A program made the translations under genes and the position numbers. Source: Schistosoma haematobium (Eukaryota > Platyhelminthes > Trematoda > Strigeidida > Schistosomatidae). From it: DNA of 64,000 nucleotides. Position 1 is the stretch's first letter. The number at the start of each line of letters is the position of its first letter. Where the stretch lies: positions 18,051,287 to 18,115,286 of the forward strand of contig NC_067195.1 of the NCBI RefSeq assembly GCF_000699445.3. Reading direction: 5' to 3'. Under the pieces are notes generated by a model. That model did no database searches and was not told where the DNA came from. It saw only the letters and a program-made list of their open reading frames with translations. Positions 1 through 11,500 of the stretch are shown here, in pieces.

Positions 1-1465
1 CGCAACGTCTTCTAAACGTTGCACAAACATTCTCATCCAGGTGTTTGTGCTACCATCAAGTCCATAGTAGAATGGTTTTTCTGGCCTAGTATGATGGAGT
101 GGGCACGATCCTGTGTAAGATATCAGAAATCTAAGGGAATTTTAGACAACAAAATGTCCCTTAGACCCTTTCAAAACTCCCGCTGCTCGTTTCGACCATG
201 TTCATCTGGATTTTGTAGAACTTTGACCAGATTCAAATGTATACTCTTGTCTCTTAACTTGTGTAAACTGAATCGTTATCCATCAACAACATTATTGCTA
301 AAACAGTGTCCCACGCAGTCATCGGACAATGGGTGGAAAACGTTGGCTGCCCTTCAATTATCACTACAGACCGTGGACGTCAGTTCAAATCTGAACATTT
401 CCATTGTTTGGCTACACTTTTAGGAATCACACGATTCTGAACGATCGCCTACCGCCCACAAGCTGACCTGTTGATACAACGATTTCACAGCTGTAAGCTC
501 CACTTGCAGCTGAAAACGTTTCACAGTGGACCAAAGCTCCTCTACTCGTTTTACACGGTATTCGGAATGCAATGAAAGCTGATGTTGGATAAAATGCAGC
601 TCAAATCGTTCGTAGAACAGAACCCCAAATTCCAGGAGAATTTGTGGACCCTTCATCTTTTTAAATGAATATGGATCTAAGCTCCTGCGCGAACAAGTCT
701 ACAAGCGCAATGCGTTCATTGAAACCTGTTTCCACTCGACCTCAGTCAACTGACGTTTTCGTCAAACCTGCCATAAGATATAGTACAACGTCTTTGTGCG
801 TCGCGACTCATTTCAATGACATCTCGAAACAGCATACGAAGGAAACTTTAAAGTTCTTATTGTGAATCGCGAGGTGGCTACTCTCATTTCTACCGATTGA
901 CCAGCTTCAGATATCTCAGTACGACCCCAATACTGTTACTCAATCTCCAATACATCAGAACATGAACCGTACATGAAAAATTGTTTATGGGGCCAGGAGC
1001 AGAATAATGATTTACAAACAAATGCATATTTATACAGTTAAGATTACTATATATATTGACCAACAGAAAAATGACACGTGAATAAATATTGGCCAATTGG
1101 AAAATGACACCATTTAACGTTCAAGGGTAGCATTAGACTTAACCGGATAATTGTTTTTGGGATATTTTTCTGAATATCCCACCAGTTCTTCAGCGCGAAC
1201 CTAGGTGCTATATAATCGATAAGATCTGAACTAACGATAGCATCAGCATCGATCTCCTCAAAGCCGCGTATTTAGAAGAAAACCCTATTCACTTCGATTT
1301 TCTTTCGGGACAATCGAAAGACATGAGTCTTACACTTTCGATGCCTCACCCGATAGTCAACAATCATGATGATACTTTAGCGGTATCTGAAAACAGACTC
1401 AAACCAATACGTTCTGGAAGAAAAGTAAGGTTTCCAGAACATTTAAGCGATAACTGCACATAAGA
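1..1465 (+). mobile_element. Gypsy-like LTR retrotransposon remnant: integrase and 3' end of pol
   Basis: At 19-170 the + strand reads HKHSHPGVCATIKSIVEWFF followed by W..M..W...C..CQ-like residues. This is the HHCC zinc-binding module at the start of a Gypsy-class integrase. Across 300-430 a second block reads 'TDRGRQF' and then a leucine/threonine-rich stretch, the first part of the integrase DDE core. Reading frames shift several times (near 175, 235, 330 and 440) and stops interrupt the rest, so the copy is dead. Near 1406-1462 the short frame RSGRKVRFPEHL matches the usual basic C-terminal end of schistosome Gypsy pol. The window edge cuts off the 5' part of the element. Class assignment is from family knowledge; the named family within Gypsy is not determinable here. 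Confidence 0.7.
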
Positions 1466-1536
1466 CACTAGTTTACACTTTGTTTCGTCTCGATTTTTCT
1501 TTGTATTATATATATATAAATTTTTTAGTTTGTTTA

Positions 1537-1850
1537 TGTTAGCGGGACATAGGCTGGATTAAAGCATGCTCAATGCACGATTGCTTTGGTGCACGCTGAT
1601 TGGCTAATTCTTATCCAATCAACACTAGTCGATACTTGGAGAATATTCTAGAATCCTCTCATGTAAAAACTATAAATGTAATAATGTTTTCCCTATTGTA
1701 CTTCCTACTTGCTTCATGCTTCCATCTAACCTTGTTATTTGGAATATAATCTTTCCTGTTCAACCGTATTCTGATTTGGGGACTTGTCGAGTGAATCGGT
1801 GTCCGAGAATACTAGGCAATAGGAATAGCTGGGTCATAACCGTAAGAAGG
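1537..1850 (+). repeat. possible LTR following the Gypsy-like pol
   Basis: Directly after the decayed pol end lies a stretch starting TGTTAGCGGGACATAGG. It contains a CTATAAATG box near 1670, as an LTR promoter would. I found no second LTR in the window, no clear polypurine tract before it, and no target duplication, so the borders are guesses. Confidence 0.3.
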
Positions 1851-2441
1851 AGATTATAACAGTTTATATATATTTATTCCAAAAAAAAACAAAATTCTTC
1901 CTTTTTTGTTTGTTAATACGTTCGATAATATATGTATATTTATATATATTTTCAAAAAAAACATTCTGTAAAAATCGCTTTTAGGTTGTTGTATGTGTAT
2001 GAGTGCAAGTGTAATTCGACATATATTTAAATACACGTTTTTCTTCTTTTCCAGGACGGCTGGAAAAGACGAGGAAGAAACGAAGTTTACGATGGACCGA
2101 AATTTTGATTATATCCGTCTCTTCATTATTATAATGTACCTACATGGCCTCTTATAGTAAGGAAAAACGACCAGACGCTGCCGAACATAGCAAGCTATCA
2201 GAAGGGGTTTACCAAGGACAAACTCGTTGGGTTTTAACTTCTGGCTGGCCACGTCTTTGGGTCATCACTACGCCACTAGGCGAGGGGAGTTATCAATAGC
2301 TTCGTAAGTCTTCGACATTTGATGCTGGCCACATTAATTTTGATGGGCTAACCTAACTGAAAGCTCTTGGTCATGCATACGCACTAGATCGCGAGTGCAA
2401 ACTCAGTGCTCAACACCTCTTACAACCGCCAGCCAGTTGGG

Positions 2442-2771
2442 ATTCAAATGGTTCGAATGGTTGTGGACGGAACAGACAAATTTTTCGCCTAACGGGCTTC
2501 CGTGTCTAGTAGCAGTGGATCACCAACACCTCCAGGCAGGAACCTAGATCAATCGCTTCTCGATATATTGATAACCAATCAAATATATTTTCGAACCTCC
2601 TCACTTCTAACGTTTGATTCCACTGAGTGGGCACGATTCAATTATAGAGGTTGTTACTGGTTAAAGTTCAAATGGTTCAAATGGTTGTGGACGGAATAGA
2701 AGAAGCTCTCGCTTAACAGGCTTCCGTGTCTAGTAGCAGGGGATCACCAAATCCTCCAGGCAGGAACCTAG
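2442..2771. repeat. direct repeat, unit about 225 bp, two copies of the conserved part
   Basis: About 105 bp at 2442-2547 recurs at 2666-2771, with the same order of blocks: TTCAAATGGTTC, GTTGTGGACGGAA, GGCTTCCGTGTCTAGTAGCA, GGATCACCAA and CCTCCAGGCAGGAACCTAG. The spacing between copies is about 225 bp. It abuts the 3' side of the - strand CR1-like LINE, so it may be part of that element's 3' end or an older repeat into which the LINE inserted. Confidence 0.6.
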
Positions 2772-2808
2772 GTATGTTAACAATAAAAGAGGAAAAGAAA
2801 TTGGTAAA

Positions 2809-4380
2809 TCATAGTGTGATGCTGTCCTTGGTCCTTAACATTAGGTCAAGTTTCCTCTTGAAGGACTCCTGAGAAGTCGCTTGGACTGGCTCGGCCGGCA
2901 GCGAATTCCAGCTTTTGACAACTCTTAAGGAGTAGATGTTGTGTCTACATTCCGTCTTGCTATGTTGTGTTTCCAGTTTCTGGATGTTTCCCCTTAGGTT
3001 TGTATTGGGACTAAGCTTAAGTAGGTGTTTACGGAGATGTCCAGAAGTGTTAAGGATACTGTAAGCCATCAGAAGGTCACCTCTAAGACGCTTATACTCT
3101 AGTGGGTAAAGGATAAGTGATTGAAGGCGCTCTTCGTAAGGTTTAAATTTGAGTCCTCGAACTGATTTCGTGGCTCGCCGTTGGATACGCTCCAAAGTGA
3201 CCTTGTCCTTTTGGAGTGAGGGGGGAGTACTATGTTTCCGTACTCTAAATGGGGACGGATGAAACTATTGAAGATTATGTGGAAAGTTCGTCCGTCAAAC
3301 TGCCCAAAAATGCGCTTCAACGTTACCAGTGCAAGGTTTGCTCGGAAGGCATTTTTGTCACAGTTAGCGTAAGACTTTAAATCATGGGGCACCAGGACTC
3401 CTAAATCTTTTTCGACTTGGGATACTACTGGAGAGGAGTTACCTAAGTTGTAAATGCAGTTTGCGACATGTCGCAGATGGACTCTTTTACACTTTGAAGT
3501 GGTAAAGGTAAGTCCGTTATCGTCTGCCCAACATTGAAGTCGAGTCAGATCCTCCTGAAGTGCCTGTATATCGTCTTGGTTGCGTATCTCTCTCCAAAGT
3601 TTCACGTCGTCGGCAAAAAGTAATAAGTCTGACGTTGCCTGTTGAAGAAGATCATTTATGTAGATCAAGAGGAGAAGAGGCCCTAGTGCTGAGCCCTGGG
3701 GGACCCCACTAGGACATTCCATAGCTTGAAATAAAGTGAAATTAACCCTAACCTTAAAGTGTCGATTTTTTAGGTATGAAGTAAGCCAATCGATTAGAGG
3801 TGGTTTGATACCTAGTCGTTTGATCTTACTGATAAGACACAAGTGGTTAACCTTATCAAAAGCTTTTGAGAAATCAAGGTAAATGATATCAACCTTCCCC
3901 TTGCGATCGAGGATGCTTGTCCATCTGTCCACCGCAGTCAGCAGGTTGGTTATACAAGAGTAACCCTTCCTGAAACCATGCTGTTGGGGTGAGAAGAAAC
4001 TTAAGGACAATAGATAGTCGTTTAAACCATCGCATATCAGGGACTCCATGAGTTTTGAAGGTAATGACAGAAGAGCCACCGGCCGATAAGTTGAAGGTTC
4101 ATTGCGTCGACCCCCTTTGAAATTTGGTGTGATGTGAGCCAACTTCGAATTTTCCGGTGATTTGCCTTGGCTTAGCGAGTCTGAAAACATCACGCTAAGC
4201 GGCGTTGCCAGGATTGAGTCTGCCTCCCTCAGTATGGCAGGATGGATCATATCCGGGCCAGGAGAAGTATCTAATCTTAAGTGCTGCAATTTCCGGAACA
4301 CCAAGTCAGCGCTTAGGTTCACTTCGGAAAGTCCTGTGGAATTGCAGATGAAACTGTCGTCAGTAACGTTGATGTCAGCC
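2809..4380 (-). pseudogene. CR1-like ORF2 reverse transcriptase (frameshifted)
   Basis: The - strand frame 4322-3099 encodes RT motifs in order: SPGPDMIHPAIL, YRPVALLSLPSKLME, QHGFRKGYSC, VDIIYLDFSKAFDKV (first catalytic Asp), SGVPQGSALGPLLLLIYIND, and LLLFADDVKLW (catalytic FADD). The thumb follows with ADDNGLTFTTSKCK and KDLGVLV. Near 3230 the frame shifts, and the C-terminal domain continues in the frame 3195-2809 (ERIQRRATKSVRGLK... to SWNSLPAEPV...), the normal end of CR1 ORF2. Apart from this one shift the RT is open over about 500 residues, so the insertion is fairly young. Confidence 0.85.
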
Positions 4381-4439
4381 GGTTGAAATGTTTGAGAGTA
4401 ATGTGCCGCCAGAAGGTAAGCGGCGTCGCCGTCGTTGTT

Positions 4440-4790
4440 GGCCGGACCGTTAAGACCTAGCCGTTGAGAAACTCAAGGTTGTGAACTTGGCGCACCTCCA
4501 AGCAAGAGCTTATGTATATGGCTACTCCGCCCCCAATTCCTGTTTTTCTGTCGTTGCGGAACAAAGTCATCCCAGGTAATGCTAACTCTTGGTCCGAGAA
4601 CTGAGAAGATATCCAGGTTTCAGATGTTCCTATCAGATGGGCCTTATTAGCGTTGCTAAGCTCACGTAGTTCATCCAGTTTTTTTTGGTGGACTCGCGGC
4701 GTTCATATATTAGCAGTTTATGCTTTCAATTTGGAACGCGTGAGCTTCGTCCTGTTTTTCTGTATGAGCCTTATGTGAATGGACAGGTAG
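4440..4790 (-). pseudogene. CR1-like endonuclease fragment, internally deleted
   Basis: On the - strand this reads TANIRTPRVHQKKLDELREL, then the motif block LIGTSETW and a KTGIGGGVAIYI segment. These are the N-terminal strands of the LINE endonuclease (EEP fold), with the conserved glutamate in SETW. After LEFLNG the sequence jumps straight to the linker before the RT (starting near 4390). The middle and catalytic C-terminal part of the endonuclease (SDH box) is missing. Confidence 0.7.
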
Positions 4791-4831
4791 CCCACCTATA
4801 TGAGATTTGCCGAGGTGGTAGGCCCTGTCCT

Positions 4832-6234
4832 TTACACGTTTTTTAAATCATTTAGACAGTCCACAAGTGGAATGGTCAGCTCCAACTTGCCTTTGTGCTT
4901 GGTCCTAGCTTCATATGGCCCATCCGGGTGCATGTGGATTCCAGGTGGCAATCGACGTCTGTTGGCACGAAATGCTTCTAGAACTGCAGCTACCATGTGG
5001 GAAGATGGGAAGGTTACCTTCATTAGACGGGGTCTAAGATCACCGTCCTTCTTGGCTAGTCTCGTCACATGCTGAGTCAGTATGTGTTTGAGCCCCAAGG
5101 ACTGTTTGATGAATTTCCATTCCCTGATGTCAGAATTTGTTTGAGTAGGGTCTGCATTTTCCGGTATACCTTGCACAATTGTGTTTCTTCCGCGGAAAAA
5201 CTTCTCGCGAGATTCTTTAGGGATGTTCCGTATGATATTGCGCTCAGAGTACGGTATGTCAGGCAATATTCTTACGTTACCATCGGATTTCAGCAAGTGA
5301 CTTGCTTGCAAGACGTCCTCTACGTCGGTAGCATTCTTAAGTGTTACTCGGAGAAGCCTCGGGTGATTTAGATGCTTAGAATCCTTTCCTCGAGTGAGCC
5401 GGGTGACCGTTAAAGGCTCTATTCTAGGAAGTTCGAGCTTCTTGTTCAATTCACCCCAGAGCATCCTGTCGTTTTTGTCCTGCAGACTGAGAGGAAGGTC
5501 AGGATTGTCAACGACGTTCATGACAATGGGAGAATCGTCACGAACTGTTGTTAATTTACCAGGTTTCACGATGGGTTCAGGTTTAATGACTTGTTGTTTG
5601 GAGGTCAGTGCGTGTTTTTGAGTCTTGGGCTCTTTATTGACCGGACGAACAGTCTTGGGGGTAGACTGTGCGACCAAATCACCAGTTATTTTCCGTACAG
5701 CAACACTTGGGTTGCTCGGCTTAGGCGGTGATGCCTGGTTCTTTTGGGCTCTCTTAACGTGGGTCGAATCACCCACAGGGTTTTTGGGAACCACTCTTGT
5801 GTTCAGGGACCCTGAGTTGGGAGACCCGAGTTTGCTTAGGGAGTCTAATACCGTCGACGTAATGGTGGTGCTGAGCCTCGACACGTCATCATTAGTGTTG
5901 ATGGATGCTCCAACGATGGTATACCTGTCGAAATCCCTATTTTTGTATCCGTCGCACGCTCTTGTTTGCCTACCGGTTTTTTACTATGGTTATCCAAGTT
6001 AACTGACAACTTGTTCCGAAGACCTGTCAGTAGGACAATGATGTTACTCAGCAAGACTACAGCGTCCGTGCTGCACGTGACACATACCCACTTTTGGTCT
6101 GACTTGCTGAGTCTGTTGTAAACAGTTGCTGTCAGATCTGTGCATGCTTCGTGGAACCAACCTTTGCAGTTGTCGCACTGCATGCCAGTTGTAACAGCAA
6201 AACGGCATCCCGGACGTTTGCATGAGTTTTTCAT
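4832..6234 (-). pseudogene. CR1-like ORF1 with PHD-type zinc finger (frameshifted)
   Basis: The N-terminal frame 6234-5845 starts MKNSCKRPGC and shows the Cys/His spacing of a PHD finger: C..PGC, CDNCKGWFHEAC, WVCVTC. The protein continues in another frame from 5884 to 4832 with low-complexity Lys/Pro/Ser sequence and a conserved C-terminal block (ERNIIRNIPKESREKFFRGR, then a MVAAVLEAFRANRRRLPPG-type segment). PHD-bearing ORF1 proteins are known from CR1-clade LINEs. The break near 5885 looks like a single frameshift. Confidence 0.7.
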
Positions 6235-6240
6235 GACTAT

Positions 6241-7385
6241 ATTGAAGCAAACTATGTTATAGATGCTTGCAAAAGCCTAAGACCTTTAAAAAACACTAAA
6301 AAGCACACTGAAAACGAACAAAAATGGATAAAACGAGTGATATAAACTGAAACTAGTCTATACGTGAAAAAAAACCGAATAATAAGTTGAGGCAAAACCA
6401 CAGGTAACTATTAAATATGGTGAAACTCAAAAAAAAGTAATCTACCGAACGTATAGCTCAGGATAGATTCTTTAGAACTGAAATGGTACTTCTGTTGCGT
6501 AAGAACACAGCAAAATTTTGATAAATGCAAATCACGTTAGGACTAAACTTCTCGTTCGAAAAGCGCGCTTTAGATATAAAACTAGATGTCAAACTACAAA
6601 TATTTAAGGCATCTTGAATACATTCAAAGCGAGATTGGATCTTCATAGTAATAAAGTAAAATGAATAAATGAGTCGATCGACCTTTTATACATATTACTA
6701 AGACTGACCTACTCCAAAGGCTATCCGACTATGGTCTACGAGGCGGGATACTCGAGTTTCTAGGTCAGACAGTGCAAATAATTACACTGTGGTAACGTGT
6801 CACCTCTTTGTGCTACTTTTTTATTTCTGCTTTGGCCACAGCCAGAAGTACCACTTAATTATTGATAAATTCCAAAGTTTATTTTCTGATTTCAAAAGTA
6901 AGTGAATAAAGGTTTTTCCATTTTGCGGTACATGGTATCGCGAAGTCCTTGAAAGTTCATTCAGAGAGTCATATCAGTCTGTTCCTTTGTACATGTACTT
7001 CGTTATTTTGTGACTTAGCTCAAAACGTGAAGTTTTCGTACCTTTGTACAACATTTCAGAATTTTATGAAGAACTTCCAACTTTGGTAAAACGGTTGAAA
7101 TAGTAGGGTAGGTACCTTTCTATGGATCTCAGAATTAATGTGTTTACTTCATGATTCTCCAGGCCTCAAAGAAGCAGACGATCGTAGTTTCCGCACAAAT
7201 GCTCGGAACTATGCGCCTTACACCAATAGTACGGCATGTGCCTTGATGGAACAGTCCGAATTGCGAGGACTCTCCGGACTAAACAGGTTGAGGAGATAAG
7301 GAATATCATTCTTAAGTGGAACTTCATTGAAAATTAATCTTTCACGAGGACGTCCCTTAAGTAAAAAGGGCTGACCATTTTTCCA
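6241..7385. other. intergenic, no recognised gene
   Basis: The stretch next to 6240 may include the 5' UTR of the - strand CR1-like LINE. Beyond that I see only AT-rich sequence without coding character, structural RNA or known repeat. Confidence 0.4.
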
Positions 7386-7390
7386 CAGTG

Positions 7391-8249
7391 AGGTTATAAG
7401 GCGAGACTAATTTAGCAACCAGCTAATCAGAAGCGTTTGAGCAATTTCAAGGTCACGGAGCCAAGTTCAACACGCGATGCTAACATACGGTCGGTTCACA
7501 GCGGATTTTAGAGAGAAGGTGATTAATGAGAGGTTAAAACAGATCGGACGGCGAAACTCTAATTTAGGGACGAGCCAGTGAGAAGCGTTTGAGCAATTTC
7601 AATTATTAGCCAATCAGAAGACAGTACAAAATAAAAATATATTACAAGAAAGTAATGAATTACAGTGGATATTCTTTTGCTACATGATTTAAAAACTTGT
7701 TGAGGTTTGATAAAGGCTCAGAAGTTCTGAATTCATAATGCATATTGCATAGAAACTCGTCCATAGGGTTAGCGTTTGGGGTTAAGGGTTAGGTTAAGGT
7801 TAGGGTTAGGTTAGGGTTTAGGGCTATGGTTAGGGTTTAGGGTTAGATTAGGGTTAGGTTAAGGTTAGGGTTAGGGGTTAGGGTTAGATTAGGGCTAAGG
7901 TTAGGGTTAGGTTGAGGTTAGGGTTAGGTTAAGGTTAGGGTTAGGGTGCTAACATGCGATCGGTTTACATCGGATTTTAGAGAAAACGTGTCTATTGACG
8001 GGCTACAACCCTAACCACTAACCTATGGACGAGTTTCTATACAATATGCATTATGAATTCAGAGCCTCTGAACCTTCATCAAACCTTAACAAGTTTTTAA
8101 ATCATGTAAAAGAAGAATATCCACTGTAATTCATTACTTACAATATATTCTCGGTTTATGCTAACTGTCTTCTGATTGGCTAATAATTGTCAAGGTCATT
8201 TAAGATTCGTTCAAAGGCCGTCGCTAAATTAGAGTCTCGCCGGTTATAA
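7391..8249. mobile_element. foldback (inverted-repeat) element with telomere-like core
   Basis: Inner arms at about 7611-7766 and 8021-8183 are near reverse complements: the left ends GAATTCATAATGCATATTGC ... ACTCGTCCATAG and the right starts CTATGGACGAGTTTCTAT. Outer arms also pair: AGGTTATAAGGCGAGACTAA at 7391 with the complement of GAGTCTCGCCGGTTATAA near 8232. Between the arms lies a TTAGGG-like array. A block beginning TGCTAACAT(A/G)CG..CGGTT is also directly repeated at about 7478 and 7946. No transposase frame is present, so this is a non-autonomous structure. Target duplications could not be identified. Confidence 0.7.
7766..7950 (+). repeat. interstitial telomere-like (TTAGGG)n array
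   Basis: About 185 bp of imperfect GGGTTAG / GGTTAAGG / GGTTTAGG units. The schistosome telomere repeat is TTAGGG (established knowledge). The array is degenerate and internal, enclosed by the foldback arms, so it is not a chromosome end in this assembly. A short complementary CCCTAACC run at 8008-8015 lies just inside the right arm. Confidence 0.85.
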
Positions 8250-8480
8250 TTTGTGGACGAGCTTTGATTGACATTAATATGACCTTGAGAAGATTCACCT
8301 ACTTTTTAGAGTCTAGAGAGGGTCACAAATCAGTGTAAGGAATTAGAATTGGCCCTGAAATCCGCGACTTACTATCTCTAGTCTTATTGGTCCGTCCGTA
8401 AACTACGCTCTCATCAGCGACACATACTCGCACCCCTCGTAATTTTTGTATGGTAATCTGCTACTTCATTTCTTTTACAG

Positions 8481-8492
8481 GACTCACTAGCT
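8481..8492 (+). promoter_or_regulatory. candidate splice or spliced-leader acceptor and 5' leader of DENND5
   Basis: TTTCTTTTACAG ends at 8480, twelve bases before the chosen ATG. It is either the 3' end of an intron in the 5' UTR or a trans-splice acceptor; schistosomes add a spliced leader to a subset of mRNAs. The sequence alone does not distinguish these. Confidence 0.45.
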
Positions 8493-8574
8493 ATGTGCTG
8501 TACAGAGCAAGTAATTGATTACTTTTATATTTGCGGCGTGGATTATGGTGTTGGCCTAGAGAGCTTCAGCTCAG
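8493..8574 (+). CDS. DENND5: DENND5 exon 1 (start codon, uDENN N-terminus)
   Basis: Encodes [17 protein letters not shown] and the following GVGLESFSS, matching the first strand of the DENND5 uDENN. The donor is TCAG|GTAATA and the exon ends in phase 1. The following intron is only 40 bp (8575-8614), a size typical of 5'-most introns in schistosome genes. Confidence 0.85.
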
Positions 8575-11500
8575 GTAATATCTTATTGGTTAGTATGCAT
8601 CTGGTGTTTCCCAGGCGAAAAACGTGATGGTTATCTTGATCTTCCTCCTCTGGAGCGGCCCTACAAGTGCCGCGTCCTTCAACACTTTCCTGAATATTCT
8701 CCGAGTTGTCCTTTTGATGAGGAATCCACTGCACTGGTATTAAAAATTATTAACTCAATTCTGATCGCTTTATAGATTACGATGCCCCAAGGTCTCAATA
8801 TATTTGGTCAAAGTAGCCCATTATTTAACCGGTTCCATTTGCCCCAAAGACATACTTTTATAATTACTAGGGAAGATGGTACTCGTGTTCACGGCTTAGC
8901 ACTGCTTTTCTGCGAACTAGTTACACATGAAGGCTTTAAAGAGGCAGTCAGTTCACTGCAAATGATGTACACTGCAGATCTTCAGTCGCGTAGACTCTCA
9001 ACGCCTACAAAGGAAGAACTTAACCCAGGGGTTATCAAGGAATGCTTTGGGAGTCAGAAAGATTCTCTTTTTACTACAAAGGTAAGTATTTTTGTTGGAC
9101 GCCAGCTAACAAATGCATTTTGATTGGTGTTTTGTGGTGTGAACGGTCTTTAGTCTTTATGTCATGTGATTAGCATTATTTTCCTGCAGTTTTAACCATA
9201 TATATAGCTATCAAAGGGACTTGCTATGACTATTCTTTTAGACTGCTGTAGCTAAAATTGCTTTGATGGCTTCGTCAATATATTCGGCATCATAAGCAAA
9301 GATGGATAGTGGCTAGCAGTGGAATCCAGGACGCGCGTTTCGTCCTATTTGGGACCTGTCAGCTGGATGTACCTGCATCTCAGAGTTGATGCTCACAAGA
9401 CTCGAACCCAGTACCACTCGCTTCAAACACCATCGCGTTATCCACTCAGCTACTGAGTCCTGATAGCCACTTGCTTGTGCAATGGGGTGAATTTATATTC
9501 GGCATCAGTTGTGTACGATCTTATTTCCTTCTCTTATTATTATTATTTAAACACAAATTTTGGTACAAGGGAGCACTGAATATATATGCGCCACATTTCG
9601 TCATCCTATTTGTGTGAGGGCTAGAATACTGTCCGGGCGTCCAAACCGAACAAGGGGGTTTTCTCAGGGAGCCACACCCGGAGCCTTTAACCTAGAGGTC
9701 TAATTCATAAGGCAAGTGGAGCAACGTTAGGCGATGCAGTCGTATGGTAGCCTGTGGCCAACAATAGGTTCATACGCTATTTAGTCCCCTAGGATCCTGG
9801 AGCCCAAATGTACCATTGGTTTGAAATCAGGGTTTTCCAAATGCCCTAGGTGGATCCTCTACATCCACCAACCCGATCAAGGCGCCGGACATTCGCTTTT
9901 TTTCCTCTCAATTTCGTAAACAACACCCGTGGTGCGAGAAGGCAATGAGTAGGACTTCCCTGGCAGTGGGTGCATATGCGTGGCCATGTGAGAGCATTTC
10001 GAGAGGGAGCTGACTCTCCTCACCCTCGGTCGTACCAGGGCATTTCGGGTAACCTATGTACTTAAAGCTTCAACCGACGGAGTAACATTCTGTGGCCGTT
10101 AAGTGACTTTTAGTACATTCATATAATGTTTTTGACATATTCTCTAATATATGAATATTGTTGCGCTTTACTTTTCTCAGTATCTGGAATCAGAGGGTTG
10201 GTAAGCTTGAGTCTTACATTTGCACTCCAGAAGCTCTGCTTCCTTAAGTAACAGATTGACTGATTTTAGTTTTTTTTTCGTGTAACATTCAGATTTGGGT
10301 ACACTTGATTCATGTCAGTGTAGTAAATCTACTTACCTTGTATTTATTTTAGTATTTACAGACAATATTTACAAGCAAATCTTATATTATACTTGATGCT
10401 AAGTTGTATGATTATTTTGTTATAACCCAGTGACCGATTTGGAGTTCTTGCACTCAACTTTGAGCCATATTTGGAAAGCCTGATAATATTATCCGGTTGT
10501 TCAATCCAGAGATTGGACTGGGTTGGGACCTGGATATCTGTGGTTAAAAGCTATATGTTTTGACCAATAATCCATCTCTAAATGATGCCTGTATAATGAA
10601 CTATTAAAACATAAATTTTCCATAGCGATATGGTTTTGATTTAGGTAAGGTCCCCAGTTTATCTAGCAACCACGAATCTATTTCACCAACAGTCATTGAT
10701 ACAATTTGATCATTTTGCATTCGATATATTTACAAAGAAGTGGTAGTTTTGGATAGTGTAATAAGACAATAGTTCCTGTTATTTGGTAATAAAAGTTATT
10801 TTGCACATGCGTGACATAATTTATTAGCAACCATTCCTTATTTCTTCCAGGCTATCGGTCTTTTGTCTCGTCATCCGTTCATTTTCGGTTTGTTTAATTG
10901 GTTGGAGGATTTGTGGGCTATGATGTATATTTCTCCTAGTACTAAATGCCTTCAGTCCACTTTGGAACAATGTATTCATGATATGTTGTTTAAAACTAAA
11001 CTTCCTACTGTTGGTCAATACGTAACGTTTTCCACTCCATTCAGGACTCATTATGGTTATTGTCCTGGTTAGTTAATGATTTCCTGTATTTGTTTTTCAC
11101 TTTGATTATTGTAATGCTCTTTAGTTCCATTGATGTAGGAACCTGTTCCAACCGTTTGAACAATTGTTTTTTGCCAATATGGTTGTGGAGATTGTTGAGC
11201 TTCATTAAAATCATAAATCGATCATCGAAACTCAACAATATCCACAACCGTATACTGATGATTATCATGTGCTCACTAGTTGATAGCTTTGAGAGGGAAT
11301 TATTGTAGTGTCAGTGAGAAGTTGTGACGAGTATCGTTCAACTGTGTTGGGTGTGAGGCAGTCACCTACCAAAGACGATGGAAGTTGGCCGTGCAATATC
11401 GTGCATTGATTGAAGTTGAAAATGTACACCGTCAGATACCAGCTCAGTGATTTAGAGGTCAAGTGCTCGCATGCGATACCGAAAATCCTGATCTCTAAAC

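Larger units (their letters stand above)
2790..6240 (-). mobile_element. CR1-like non-LTR retrotransposon, 5' and endonuclease parts damaged
   Basis: Reading the - strand from 6234 downward there is an ORF1-like protein with a PHD-type zinc finger, a piece of apurinic-type endonuclease (about 4440-4790), and a long reverse transcriptase ending at 2809. The RT has the fingers-palm motif order of CR1/Jockey LINEs, including the FADD catalytic box. ORF1 carries a frameshift near 5885, the endonuclease is internally shortened, and the RT C-terminus shifts frame near 3230. The element cannot be autonomous as it stands. It lies upstream of, and antisense to, the DENND5 gene. Confidence 0.85.

Noticed and set aside
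7766..7950. Array interpreted as a true chromosome end
   Set aside because: Units are degenerate and unique sequence with matching inverted arms continues on both sides.
8543..8734. 63-codon open frame on the - strand
   Set aside because: It overlaps DENND5 exons 1-2 and their 40-bp intron on the opposite strand. The + strand has clear family similarity and splice sites.
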